Shown here: in pieces, positions 1 through 11,354 of the stretch
Numbering within the stretch: the first letter of the stretch is position 1
How the letters are laid out: every line of letters begins with the position of its first letter
Source: Acestrorhynchus altus
Taxonomy: Eukaryota > Chordata > Actinopteri > Characiformes > Acestrorhynchidae
DNA length: 64,000 nucleotides
Direction: 5' to 3'
Assembly (NCBI GenBank): GCA_034509495.1
Contig: CM067504.1
Location: 41,201,871 to 41,265,870 of the forward strand
Made by a program: the position numbers and the translations under genes
Notes under the pieces: model-generated
Seen by the model: the letters and a program-made list of their open reading frames with translations, nothing else
Told to the model about the DNA's origin: nothing
Database searches by the model: none

Positions 1-254
1 CTTTGCTCAAGGGGACGTCCATCGTGTCCTGCAAGTTCAGGAAACCAAACCAGAAATCTTCCAGTCACAAAGTTGGTTCCCAAACCACCAGACCACAAAT
101 TTGTTCTACAGCATTAAAGTTTTCATTCGTACTCATTTATTCGTCAAAAACACGTTCCATTGGTTGGACAGTTGGAATGTAATATCACTTTGTAGGTAAA
201 CACATGAATAACTCTTGAACAATGACACAAAAGAGACACAATTCAATAGTTTTA
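1..254. other. Nothing recognised
   Basis: No gene, clear repeat or motif was seen in the first 254 bp. Confidence 0.5.
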
Positions 255-518
255 TCAGCCTGAACGGAAAATAAGATCTTTGGGGAAAATCCTGAGGTGG
301 TGGGTGGGTGTCCTTGAGGAACAAGCTACTGATGATGATGATCCATCAAAGTCTAATGGTAAACTATTCCACAGTCTTGGGGGAGATAAGAAAAGAGATA
401 TATATTGATTTATTGGTCTCTGAGTAGAAAACAAGAGTAAGAAAGTGACATTTTGTGTAAAACTCTGCTTCACCGCCAGCAGAACATCCAGAAAACACCA
501 GCAATAAGCTGATGGCAA
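255..518 (-). mobile_element. Possible LINE ORF2 C-terminal remnant
   Basis: A minus-strand frame of 87 codons contains SPPRLWNSLPLDFDGSSSS (about 335-395). The WNSLPL motif is a common signature at the very end of fish L2/CR1-like LINE proteins, after the reverse transcriptase. Nothing further upstream supports a longer element. Confidence is limited because only a short motif is seen. Confidence 0.4.
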
Positions 519-1194
519 AGTTGGTGGACCACCGTCCTATTGCTCTCAGGGCCACTTCTTTAGGTAGGGCCAAATTGTGGTCCGAACCATGGTCCCCAGC
601 ACCTTTCATACCTGCTATCTTGGTTCCAATCAAAGCGAACCTTTCATGTCTGGTTCCGGTTCTGATTGTCTGTCAGTAGAAGAGATGAAATGGATACAGC
701 CCTGCAGAGCTCACTAAACCTGCTTCCAGATGTGCTTAAATCTCATCCCAAAACTGTCCAATTTACCACATTAAATGAAGCAGCGCTCCGATCTAATACC
801 CTGAAATAAAAGCTTATTAAAATGGAAGATCTTTACAGCTCCAGCTGCTACGACCGGGTGCAAGTCTTTCAATTTAGCAGAAATCAGTGGTGGGATTTTT
901 GTGTTCCGGTTCCCCCGTTTCTTAGAAATCATTTGCACAGATGCCGCGCTGACCTCACCAAACTGCACGGGGCGCGTTTGAGACGGGAGGCCGTATGTGT
1001 TTTATGTAATGTCTCCGATTGAACAGCTGCCCTGGCCAGAAACTGACCGACACAGTGCCAAGCAGCATTATTTTAGATGTGGAGGGGTGTTCCACTGAGC
1101 TCTAGGTGAAAGATCTGAACATTTACAGAACCATATTCTAGAACCTTATTTAGCAAAATGCTGGACAGTTCGTTTTTAATAGTCAAATTAGAAC
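519..1194. other. Nothing recognised
   Basis: Unique-looking sequence with short chance reading frames only. Confidence 0.5.
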
Positions 1195-1310
1195 GCATCA
1201 TTGTCAAAAAAATAGTTGCACCCAGAAAGAAGTGTGGGATTGCAATGCTGCTGGTAAGAAATATAAAGATTATCAGGAAAAATAAACGATCAATATTTAG
1301 TTACAATATT
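1195..1310 (-). mobile_element. Tc1-like family B end fragment
   Basis: The stretch aaaatagttgcacccagaaa to aacgatcaatatt matches, with small changes, the sequence at 41428-41545 that flanks the terminal region of a family B copy (agtgtgggattgcaatgctg against acgtgtgggattgcagtgct). Only the non-coding end is present. Confidence 0.65.
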
Positions 1311-2689
1311 ACGAGTTTGTGTAGCAGAACACACACACTTTCACAAATGTTGTCATTTTTTCAAATTTTCTCCGTTGTTTGGCCTTAAAGCTCCCACACG
1401 CATCTTCAAAACGGTATGAAAACAGATGGGTTGTGGGTTACACAGACACGATTTAGCTCCAGCTGTGTTTAATCCATCATTCAAATAACATCAGGATTAA
1501 TTCAGCACTTCGTTAAAGGCAGAGGCCGATCAAAGAGGTCGTAAGGAAATCAATAAGGGCTTTGAAGAAGCTACAGCCTTTTATGGATGAAGTTGATGAA
1601 GGTGTGCGGTGGGGAACAGCTAATGGCGCGTGCAGTAACACTGGCACAAGGTAAGCCGTGACTCAAAGGTCCACCAGAACATTTTTACAGACTAACGTCA
1701 GGCTGGTGGTCCTGCAAAACCAGCGCCCCCGTACGTTCAGACATGGTCAAGCAAACTAAGATTTGGTGCCCTGACCCTGACCATGTCCAGGTGTTGGTAC
1801 AGTCAAGAGCTCGTTTTATACGCGCTTGAATTCCTGGGGCCGTTTTTAGTTATGCTCAAAGATGGACCTTTACTGTCCACTGCGAATGTCCAGATGTTTT
1901 ACTAAAAAGAGTACAAAGCTTGTTGGTACTGAGGTACAACACAGTACATTTCAGTACAAGTCCTTTTCGCTAACCATGTTTTTGTAAGGTACTATTTTGT
2001 CCAGTGAGCCACGCCCAGGTATTGGGGGCGTGGCCAGAAGAGCAGCATAAGAGCAGGACAATACACTGAAGCAGAGGAACTCAGGCCTGAGCACCGCAGC
2101 TCCTTAACAGTGCTTACATCATACCTCTGTTTTGAGTGTGTACAGAATGAAAGTGCAAACTCATGAGCTTCACTGTCTTTACGGTACAAAGATGATGCAC
2201 GGACAGTGGTGGACAATGAGTCCACCATGGACAGTGATTGTTGGGTGAATTGTGCACATTGGTGATCCCCAACCTGTGTTGGACTCCAACACATGCAGGG
2301 TGGGAACAGTTGCAGGGCCACAGGGTGGTCAACGGGGTGGTCAACGGGATGGACCCAGGGAAGCAATTCAACAGCTCACATCGAATAAGTGATTCTCTAT
2401 CAAAACAGATGTGTTGCAATCAGCTTGTCACGTGGGTCACCAACACAGATACAGAAGAAGTGTGAACTGTCTGTGTTCAGTATTAGCTCATAATATGAAG
2501 GTCCAGCGACCAAATCAAATTCTAAAGGCCTGGACAGTATTTTCCTCTTGTAATATAGCGCCCCTATGTGGACGTACTCTGCTATTACAGGTCTGCAACA
2601 TTTGGTATTTGACTGGTTCTCACACAGAGCTCCTGGATCAGCTGTGTTGGAATTAGGAAGAACTATTTTCTAACATACCTTAAAAAGTC
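1311..2689. other. Intergenic, nothing firmly recognised
   Basis: Reading frames of up to 124 codons on the minus strand (1992-2366) overlap each other in several frames and have His/Cys/Ser-rich, non-protein-like composition. A small tandem (caacggggtggtcaacggga about 2330) is present. Confidence 0.5.
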
Positions 2690-3190
2690 CTTCAGCTGAA
2701 ATAATGTCAGTAAGATGTTTCCTCTAATCGCTGACTGTCTCCAACATTGACTAGAAGATTTTGCACAGATGGTTTCTGTGATGACATTTTAGGATTGTTG
2801 GATCTTCTTTACTCATCTTGTGGTTCTGCTCTTGGGCTGAACTTGTAGGACGGTCTGATCTGGTCATGTGGGCAGTTGTTCTAAATGTTCTCCGCTTGTA
2901 AATGATGTTCCAGACAGTGGAACGGCTGATTTCTAATTGTTCTGAGATCTTTTTAAATCCCTTCTCAGACTCTTCTGCATCTACAACCTTCTTTCTGAAG
3001 ACCTCAGAGAGATGTTTGGATCTGACCATGATGATCCCACTTCAACAATCAAGAGCAAACCAAACTAATGTCTGAAGTTTAAATAAGACAGTCTCCTCCA
3101 AAGTCCTCTCTAATGAGGGTCTGATCATTTTCCAACTGCTTTGGAGTGGATTTTGATGGAGCACCCCTTTCACCATCCCTCCATTGGAAC
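2690..3190 (-). mobile_element. Tc1-like family A remnant (transposase N-terminus)
   Basis: The minus strand has a 92-codon frame (2751-3029) beginning MVRSKHLSEVFRKKVVDAEE and continuing with the helix-turn-helix stretch KKISEQLEISRSTVWNIIYK and the AT-hook-like linker to SSAQEQNHKMSKEDP. This is the paired-like DNA-binding half of a Tc1-type transposase. The catalytic DDE half is missing: the frame jumps into sequence that other copies carry much later. Same family as the remnants at about 8.3, 14.3, 18.0, 21.6, 44.7, 46.2 and 53.1 kb. Confidence 0.85.
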
Positions 3191-3705
3191 ATACAGTTGT
3201 CAAAGTCATCATCTTCTGGCAGTTTCTGAGACAGATTGCAATCTCAGTAAAACTCTATGAAGATAAAATAGTCCACACGGTGTCTTAGAGTGACATCGTC
3301 CCCGAATACGAGCCCTGATGATCTGATTTGGCTGTTAAAGCTGAAGAAAGACTGTTGGAGTAAATGTAGCTGTCACTGCCTCGTCTTTAAAGTTTGCCGT
3401 GTTCTCTGACGAGCTCCTGAGCAGTCACTGAACATCTAAATCACAGACACAAAAATGGCCTGTTCTTTTAAAATCTATTTAAAGTCCTCGCTGACAAACT
3501 GCTTTTACAACGTTACTGTGATGTGTCAGCAGCTGGCCATAAAGATATGCAAATATATGCAAATTAAATAACACCCATTTGGCTGTACAGGACTGTTTTG
3601 GGTCAGATTTAAATGACAAAAGCTAGTTAGAAATAGCACGTTCCCCAGTGACACGTACTGCAGGAACAGAGCCACCATTGCTGTTTTCTCTTCTGACAAT
3701 TACAG
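3191..3705. other. Intergenic, nothing recognised
   Basis: AT-leaning sequence without repeats or conserved frames that I can name. Confidence 0.5.
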
Positions 3706-3800
3706 TGCTGTGAAAAAGTAATTGCCCCCTTACAGATTTCTTTATGATTATTTTTGGCAAGTATGCTTTTCAAGATTTTTTCAAAATCATTTGGAGAACA
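3706..3800 (+). mobile_element. DNA-transposon terminal fragment
   Basis: The words cagtgctgtgaaaaagtaat and tgcccccttacagatttctt resemble the end of a very common fish DNA transposon family (ends of the type cagtgctgtgaaaaagtatttgcccc). Only the end is present and it runs into the 58-bp satellite. Confidence 0.5.
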
Positions 3801-3813
3801 TTTAAAACAACTT

Positions 3814-4160
3814 CAGCCCGTATCCCGCTCTGTTTATATCCCGATATAGATATAAATATCGATATATCGCTCAGCCCATATCCTGCTCTGTTTATATCCT
3901 GATATAGATATAAATATCAATATATCGCTCAGTTAGTGTCCCGCTCTGTTTATATCCCGATATAGATATAAATATCACTATATCGCTCAGCCCATATCCA
4001 TCCATCCATTCATCCATTTTCAGCCGGCAACAGGGCGGGAAACAACCCTAGACAGGGCGCACACACACACACATCCACATTCTAAGGGCCACTTTATCCC
4101 GCTCTGTTTATATCCCGATACAGATATAAATGTCGATATATCGCTCAGCCCGTATCCACC
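3814..4160 (+). repeat. 58-bp tandem satellite upstream of pde6d (family E)
   Basis: Units start at 3814, 3872, 3930 and 3988, exactly 58 bp apart, each with cccgctctgtttatatcc followed by gatatagatataaatatc and atatatcgctcag. The fourth unit is interrupted at about 4000 by a SINE tail-like insertion and resumes at about 4096 to 4160. A reversed copy lies at 37595-37685. Confidence 0.9.
4000..4095 (-). mobile_element. SINE tail-like insertion inside the 58-bp satellite
   Basis: The segment with atccatccattcatccattt, cagccggcaacagggcggga and agacagggcgcacacacaca interrupts the satellite between two partial units. On the minus strand it reads like the 3' tail of a fish SINE (gccctgtctagggttg, ending in ATGGATGGAT repeats). 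Confidence 0.45.
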
Positions 4161-4680
4161 TAGTTTGATCCACTCGAGACGCCGTACTTCGCATCCTAAG
4201 GACCTTTCTAGTTGCCACCGGTGACGCGTCCCTTGTCAACCAACCAAGCCCCGCCCTTGAGCCGCTTTCGCCTCCGTGATTGGCTCGTTTGCCTCGTTTC
4301 TTCCGAGACGCGCACGGTAATTGGTGGGATCGGCTGTCACTCAAACTCGGTCGAAATCTATTTACAGTAGTGTGGATGAGAAGCAGCCGAAGCGAGTCGG
4401 TTGGGATTAAGAGCAGCGCTGTGTTTTATGAAGTTAAAGAGCGTGATCCGCTCGATTCCGCCTCTAATAACACACTCGGCTGTTCAGGGAAAGGCTTTAT
4501 TTCTCCGTTGAGCGGCGGACGGTTTTCCAAACATGTCTTCGGATGAAGACAGAGCGAAGGAGATCCTGAAGGGCTTTAAACTGTATCCTTCAAACGCAGG
4601 AGGAGATCGGTCAGATCGGGGCCAAACTGGCCTCTGAAACGGGCTTTTCTGAGGGAAGGCGTTGTGCGCATGCGCGGTGC
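4160..4680 (+). promoter_or_regulatory. pde6d: CpG-rich, TATA-less promoter region of pde6d
   Basis: This stretch around the pde6d start codon is rich in CpG compared with its flanks. It contains a GC box (ccccgccc, about 4251), inverted CCAAT boxes (gattggct about 4278; aattggtg about 4319) and a perfect palindromic NRF1 site GCGCATGCGC at 4666-4675, just inside intron 1. An RFX X-box-like motif GTTGCCACCGGTGAC lies at 4211-4225, about 310 bp before the ATG. No TATA box is obvious. Promoter function is inferred from these motifs and from the position. Confidence 0.75.
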
Positions 4681-5275
4681 CGTTAGGATTAGAACGCGCT
4701 TCGGTTAGCACTGTGGCTAACCTGAGGTAATTTACAAACCCGCAGTTGGCTCCTGTTTTCTGCATTATTTCAGCACTTTTAACATTTAACCACTCTTTTA
4801 TCACCTCAATTTCTCCTCCTCGTCTTTTTACACATTTATATCCTCCTACTTTAATTCATATGTAAGATATATTTGAATGCAGTTTGGTATTAACGTGTAA
4901 CTCAGGATTTCTGTGTCATTTCTGTTCACGTTTGGGTGTTTAGTCAATCTGACCTGCCTGATTCATACCTCTGTTGGGTTTAAGACCAGGGCTTTGCAGA
5001 CTGATGAACTACAGTAGTTTAGATGCCCTTGTGTGGGAAACTAAGTGGTCATTTCGTTTGTAGTATCCAGCGAACTTAATTATGGTATTTATACAGTTTA
5101 TTTATAATACAATGTACATTTGGAGAACTTCTCAATGGGCCATGTGGAAAAATATCAGAGAAATGAGAATAAAATTGAAATATGTGGAAGTTATTGGTAG
5201 ATAAGGTTATTAAACAGTCAGTGGTATACACAGGCCTGGTCTTCAGACTTATTAATATATATGTATGTATGTGTG

Positions 5276-5314
<39 letters not shown>

Positions 5315-8300
5315 ATGTATAATATATATATCAGTGGTACACATAGGCCCGGTCTTCTAATTTATTATATAATAAAATATTACATATCTCCAGTGCAGCT
5401 TGAATTCATCCATAATTTATGCATTTACATTGCTGTTGCTTTCAGATGTTTGTGCATTTTTTCCTTTTAGATCTGCATGTTCCAGACCCGTCCAGCATCC
5501 CCCCCACCCTGCCATTTCAGCCCAAATGATCCTCGCAGGCAAGCTGATGTCGTTTGCTTTAATGCAAAGTTTCCTGATGGTGTCCTGCATGTGTGGCAGG
5601 TCACACTGAAACACATCTAAGTTTGCCGAGATGTTCGGTGGCACCTTCTTCTCGGGATCAAAGTGCATTAGTCACAGAAATCGCCTCACTGCCAGTTTGT
5701 CCCCGCTACTTGGTTTACATAACGTTGTCTGCTGCGCCTAAAATTGGCTCAGTAAGTCTGACGAGAATAATCGCACCTGCACCGCCCCTATAATGCGGCC
5801 GTCACGAAACGTGGGTCAGATTCGTTTAACGCATCGTAAGGGCCCGTCGTAGGAGCCCGGGTATGGCGTGGCATTTTTTAGAGTAATTTGCTCAGGTTGT
5901 AAGTTGCTGTAGGTCGTGTGTGACCTTCTTTGGGAAGGTAAGGGTGTATCTTACAGGCTGGTAATTCTTAAATCCTTTATTTGCAAGGGCAGGGATTTGC
6001 CTTATGCTGCTCGCATCCCTGACTGTGCCGGGTGGTTCTCAAAGTCTCATTACAGTAATTGATTCGAATCTTTGAACCATTTAACTTACTATATAAATAT
6101 TGAACGTAGGGCTGATTGTGGTAATATTTGTGTGGTTTATAACTTGGTGATTGAAGGAGATTTATTTCCAGACTGAAGGCCAGCAGGAATGCTCTGTTAT
6201 TTCAGCTGTATTGTTGATTTTGGTTTCGTTGTGAAAAGAAGAGAAGTCAAATTCCTGATGATTTTATATGATCAATACATCTATCAATCATTTCTGTTGC
6301 AGCGACTCAACCTGAACTTACAGTCACACTGTGGTTCTGTATTTGCTCTTGATATGTTGAAATGATATGTGGATATGTGGATCATTTACAGAATGATCCA
6401 CATATGTAAGAGGATCTGTTTGTTTGATGTATTGCACTGCTTTGTATCTATGATTGTCTGGCCGTGATTCTCGGGGGTGAGAACATGTATAAAGTAACAT
6501 CCCTTTAGGTTTGTACCAAAGCACACATTCTCATGAGGATATACCGAGCACACACAGATCCATAGCCAAGACCAGTCAAGAGTTTGCTGTGTAGAGACTT
6601 GTGTCTCTTCTTTGGTGTATCTAAAGTGCTCCTGAGCAGCACTCTCACACACATACATGTACAGTGTTTCTGAGTTTACTTTAGTGAGCAGATTTTCCTA
6701 CTTGGCATTTGGTTTGATTTGGGTCAGAACATTAAAGTTGACTCTGTGAATTCATGATTCAAAACAAACTGCTAAGAAGGCCTGTCAAAGGTTTCTGGAC
6801 GATGATTGTCCCAGAAATAATTGCGATAATTTATATTATTGCTGTTTTAAGACAATTTTATGCCACTGATATAATATAATGGCATAATAATGCAGTGAAC
6901 GTTTGCACAGTATTAGGCTCAACGATATTGTGTTAATGTTGTAATTATCACAACAGACCTACTGCTTATTTTGTGACTTGATGTCTCATTCTTCGGCAGT
7001 GTGAACTCTGGATTGTTAACGGCAGATTTGAAACAGTGGGTAACTTGTTAAAAATGCATACGATTTCCGTGGAAGCGGTGTAGCCTTGAGACTAATTAGC
7101 ACGACTGTGCCATTGTTTGTGAGTTAAAGGGTTTCTCCCCAGTGACTCTCACTGTGCATCACTGGTATACACAGCTGGTGTGATCCCAGAGACACCTGTT
7201 GCCACTAATCTCTAGTGCTATGGCCCAGTCCATCAGCAACAGATTTCACTTTAAGCATCACTTTAGTCTGATGCCCTTGTCTAGTTTGTCTTTTAAATGA
7301 TTTGACCAACAGTCAAATCCCAAAGACAATACTACTGTTTTGGGTTGAAATGACAACCTCTGTTTAAGGGGCATCCGTGGCATGTTGTTTAGGGAACCAG
7401 CCTTGTGACTGGAAGGTTGCCAGTTTGAATCCCTGAACTGTCAGGAGCAAGGCACTTAACTCCCCAACTGCTACCCGGTCTCTGTGGATTTTGCTGCCCG
7501 CTGCTCTGGGCATGTGTGCTTAGTGCCCCCTAGTGTGTATGTGTGTGTATCACCCCCATGTGCAAGCACAGTAGATCTATGTGCAACGTTTTTTTTCCCA
7601 AAAAAACATAGCCCTGCTCATCAGCTTCAAGACGGTAGTGTGGGTCCCTTGGTGAGTGGTTACTATGGTGGGGGTTTGTGTTGTGGCCTGGCACTGACAG
7701 ATCACTGTGTTTGTGCACCTCGAGGACAGGCCTCAACAAGATACAGGTGGTTTGAAGATCAAGAGGTCAGATGTGTCTGACTTGGAGCACAGTGGATTAT
7801 TGCAAGCCATTGTTTTAATGTGTTTTACTTTATTAGGGGTGTAATTAGAGCAGTGTGAAGCTGACACTTTCTCTGGTGCTTGAGAATATTCGTTTGTGGC
7901 TTCCGGTTTAGGAATGAAAAGACTCAGCCTTTAGCATGGAGAGAAAACAGTGGTCTGGATCAAATTCACATGTTTAGTTTTTGCAATGAATATAATTTTT
8001 AAAGCAGCCTTAACTTGACTTCAGAAACTGGATGAACCTGAGGGATGCAGAGACGGGGAAGGTTCTCTGGCAGGGCACTGAAGATCTTTCCGTCCCTGGT
8101 GTAGAACACGAAGGTATGAATCCTCAACGTAGTCATCTTATTTAAAAGCCTTTTCTAGTGTTTTCTATTGACAGTAGTTCATCTGAGGTTTCACTTAAGC
8201 TATTAGAGGCTTTAGCTGCCGACTGAATGGTCTTATGCATGCTGCAGTTATGTCACTTACAGTCATGTGAAAAAAAAAAAAAATAGGACACCCCATGAAC

Positions 8301-10470
8301 ACCTTTTCCTTTTTAACATTGAAACATATGGACCTTTGATCTTCATTTTAACTATATTTGAGAGCTGCAGGTGATATAACTATAACACACAAAACTGGAG
8401 ATGTCTTTGAACATGCATTAGGACACCCCCACACTTAAAATTTGGACTAATAATTAAAATTATTTGACCATCATTAGAGAGGACTCTGTCTTGTTTAAAC
8501 CTGAGACATTAGTTTGGTTTGCTCTTGATTGTTGGAGTGAGTGGGATCACCATGGCCAGATCCAAAGAGCTCTCTGAGGCCTTCAGAAAGAAGGTTATAG
8601 ATGCAGAGGAGTCTGAGAAGGGATTTAAAGATATCAGAACAATTAGAAATCAGCCGTTCCACTGTCAGGAACATCATTTACAAGAGGAGAGCATTTAGAA
8701 CAACTTCCCACATGGTCAGATCAGACCGTCCTACAAGTTCAGCACAAGAGCAGAACCACAAGATGAGTAAAGAAGATCTCTCCATCATAGAAACCACTAT
8801 GAGATCTTTATGGTATCAGAGGGGGCTTGAGGAGAATGTAAAAGCATCTGTATAAAGACTGACGCTGAAACATCACAGAGCTGAAAGAATTCCGCATGGA
8901 GGAGTGGGAATGTCTTCAGTTATATACGGTAGATGGTTATAGGAAACAGTGGACACCAAAACATCTTTCAATATAGTTAAATTGAAGATCAAATGTCCAT
9001 ATGTTTAATGATGTTAAAGTCAAAGGTGTAACTTTTCACGGGATGTATTTAAGCACATGTATGTTAAAGTCATGTTATACTTTTGTCCTTTCTAGCTCGA
9101 GTTCCCAAGAAGATTCTGAAATGTAAAGCGGTCTCCAGAGAGCTTAATTTCTCCTCATCAGAGAAGTTGGAAAAATTCCGTCTGGAACAAAAAGTGCTCT
9201 TCAAAGGCCAGTGTCTAGAAGGTTGGGATGCCCTCTTTCTAATCGTGCATGTTGTCTTTGTTAGTCTTACTTATACTAACTTATCATTTTATATTATACA
9301 GTTTAACTAAACTATACATTGATTATAGAGATGTTTTAAGGAATTCTCATAACTATTTTCTATAGTTTGGTGATGAAATTACTGTGAACTGGGTGAGAAT
9401 AAACAGGTGGTCTTGTCTGTGTAGAGATTTTTCAAACTGGTTTTCCTGCGGAGTCCCATCTGTTAGATTTCATTTGGGTAGGACTTATTTTGCCCCAGCT
9501 GATGCCCAAAAATGAGCTGGCATCATGTTTACATCACCTAGGCTTCCCCCAGCACACAGTGCCCCCGAACAGCTGTGTTAGCTAAACTTAGGAAAGTTTG
9601 CCCGTCGTATCAGCCACACGCTTTCTCATTTAAGCTCATTTGACTGTTCAAAACTACTGCTGCTGCTGAAAGCTCTTCTTTAAGCTCTGTGTGATCATGA
9701 AAACTCCAAGCTATCATGCTGGCTGCACCAATGAGACTACATTTCTTTAGTTTATTGGATAGAATTGTCCTTACAGGTTCCAGAGGGCACTAATTTAAGG
9801 TGGAATTTCAGTTCTTTAATCTGACACGCCCTCGCAGTTCTGAGCGAATACAGCTCAGCGTTTAGACCGTTTTATTAGACTGCTTTAATATTTCTTGCAG
9901 TTTACACTTTGCTTTACACTTGTTTTGCTTTGTTTTAATGCATGTTGTTGTAATGTTGATTATTAATTTAAATAGAATTAATCAATGTATTATGGCACTT
10001 ATTAAGGCACTATGAACTCAAATGAAGTTTTTCATGATATTTTAATTCATTAAGATGCACTAGTTTAATAATATATTGAATAAAACATTGGTAAATGCTT
10101 ATTCTGTTATATATCTATTATTTTTATATATTTCTATTATTTTAATCATTTAAATAATGCTTTAATGCCTTTTCTCCTTCTCTCCTCAGAGTGGTTCTTT
10201 GAATTTGGCTTTGTGATACCCAATTCTACCAACACATGGCAGTCATTGATAGAAGCAGCACCAGAGTCACAGATGATGCCTGCTAACGTGTTAACGTGAG
10301 AGATTACAATACACATTCACATCCTGTGGAGTAACACTGTTCTGTCTACAGTTCATTTCCTAAATGTTCTCATTTTTGTCTTTAATAGTGGTAACGTTGT
10401 TATAGAGACCAAGTTCTACGACGACGAGCTTCACGTCAGCACCTCCCGGGTACGACTTTTCTACGTCTGA
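4533..10470 (+). CDS. pde6d: Retinal rod phosphodiesterase 6 delta subunit (prenyl-binding protein), five coding exons
   Basis: Coding exons read from the sequence are 4533-4582, 8025-8113, 9096-9221, 10190-10295 and 10389-10470 (stop TGA 10468-10470). All introns have GT/AG borders, and the joined length is 453 nt, giving 150 residues, the usual family length. The protein opens MSSDEDRAKEILKGFKL and then shows the family hallmarks NWMNLRDAETGK, RVPKKILKCKAVSRELNFSS, EEWFFEFGFVIPNSTNTWQS and the C-terminus STSRVRLFYV. Known family role: a RhoGDI-like beta-sandwich that solubilises farnesylated and geranylgeranylated proteins (PDE6 catalytic subunits, INPP5E, small GTPases) in the cytosol and releases them at cilia or photoreceptor outer segments through ARL2/ARL3. 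The start was chosen because it gives the conserved N-terminus and sits in a CpG-rich promoter. Introns 1 and 2 carry repeats, but no exon is disrupted. Confidence 0.97.
5417..5668 (-). other. Unexplained open frame antisense in pde6d intron 1
   Basis: An 83-codon minus-strand frame (opening MHFDPEKKVPPNISANLDVF, later WAEMAGWGGCWTGLEHADLK) has a balanced, protein-like composition unlike the low-complexity frames around it. I do not recognise it. It could be a decayed retrocopy or a chance frame. No splice sites, promoter or polyadenylation signal were identified. Confidence 0.2.
7368..7600 (+). mobile_element. tRNA-derived SINE in pde6d intron 1
   Basis: Shows a pol III B-box-like agtttgaatcc (7422-7432) preceded by an A-box-like tgtttagggaaccagcc, then the shared body (ggcacttaactccccaactg; ctctgggcatgtgtgct; gtgccccctagtgtgt). 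The same head and body occur at 61999-62190. Known class: tRNA-derived SINEs of fish. The tail merges into a GT-rich stretch. Confidence 0.7.
8257..9041 (+). mobile_element. Tc1-like family A remnant in pde6d intron 2
   Basis: This copy keeps terminal-repeat sequence at its left end (cagtcatgtgaaaa, about 8262) and a matching decayed end near 9041. Between them is the transposase N-terminal region (helix-turn-helix around 8640-8690) joined directly to a far downstream segment (ctctccatcatagaaacc at about 8777). About half of the coding region is therefore deleted, with a short shared gatct at the junction. Its right end is only about 55 bp before pde6d exon 3. Confidence 0.85.
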
Positions 10471-11354
10471 GGTCCCGTTTTTATATCGTCGTTCAGTAGG
10501 ATGCACACATGCCTGCACATTTTTTTATGGCCAGAGGAGACTCTGCGTAATGAACGTTTCTGTGGCACCATCACAGCGGCACTAAAGGGAACAACTCGAG
10601 CAAAACAAATTCCAGGTCAAACGGTCATTCCAGTCTAATGGCAGATAAAGACTTGTACATAACAGCAGTGACGCCAATCACAACCTGACCATGTAAATTA
10701 TTTCATTTGTACATTTTTTTCTCCTCTTTTATCAAATTGTGTCCTGCGTTGTACACTGCTTCCTGTCTCCTGTTTTTAAACACTTGCTCTCGGTTTTTGT
10801 GGTTGCTGAATTTGTCTTTTTTTTTTTTTTTGCTTTTATTTCTTTTTTTTAGCAGCACTGTAAGATAGATTAAATACATTATGTAATTATGAATTAAAAT
10901 ATTGATATCCTTGAGCGGTGCCCGTTCTTGTATTCTGGTGTGTTTTATATTCACATCGATCTCTACATTGGGCTCAGAAGGGTAAAATTACCATGTAGAA
11001 ACATGAAGTTTAAAGGTTACTATGTTTTAATATGTTTAATAGTGAGATGGTGTACAGAGTACCGTGCTCTTATGTTCAACCCAAAACCCCAAGTTGGATT
11101 AAAGATGAAGCACCAGAGTGAATTTAACCTGGCTGTGGAGAAACCTGTGGAGTAAAGCTGGAAGGTTTTCTTGTTAACAAACAGTTAACATGATAAGAAT
11201 TTTGATGGTGGAAGTTCTTATCGTGTGTGTGTGTGTGTGTGTGTGTTCGTTCTGCAGTTTTAAATGAGTGTGTTTTACTCAATATTGTAAACGGTGTTTT
11301 ACAGTTGATCTGATTGTGTTTATATTTCTGATAAATTCTTTAACTTCAAAGCTG

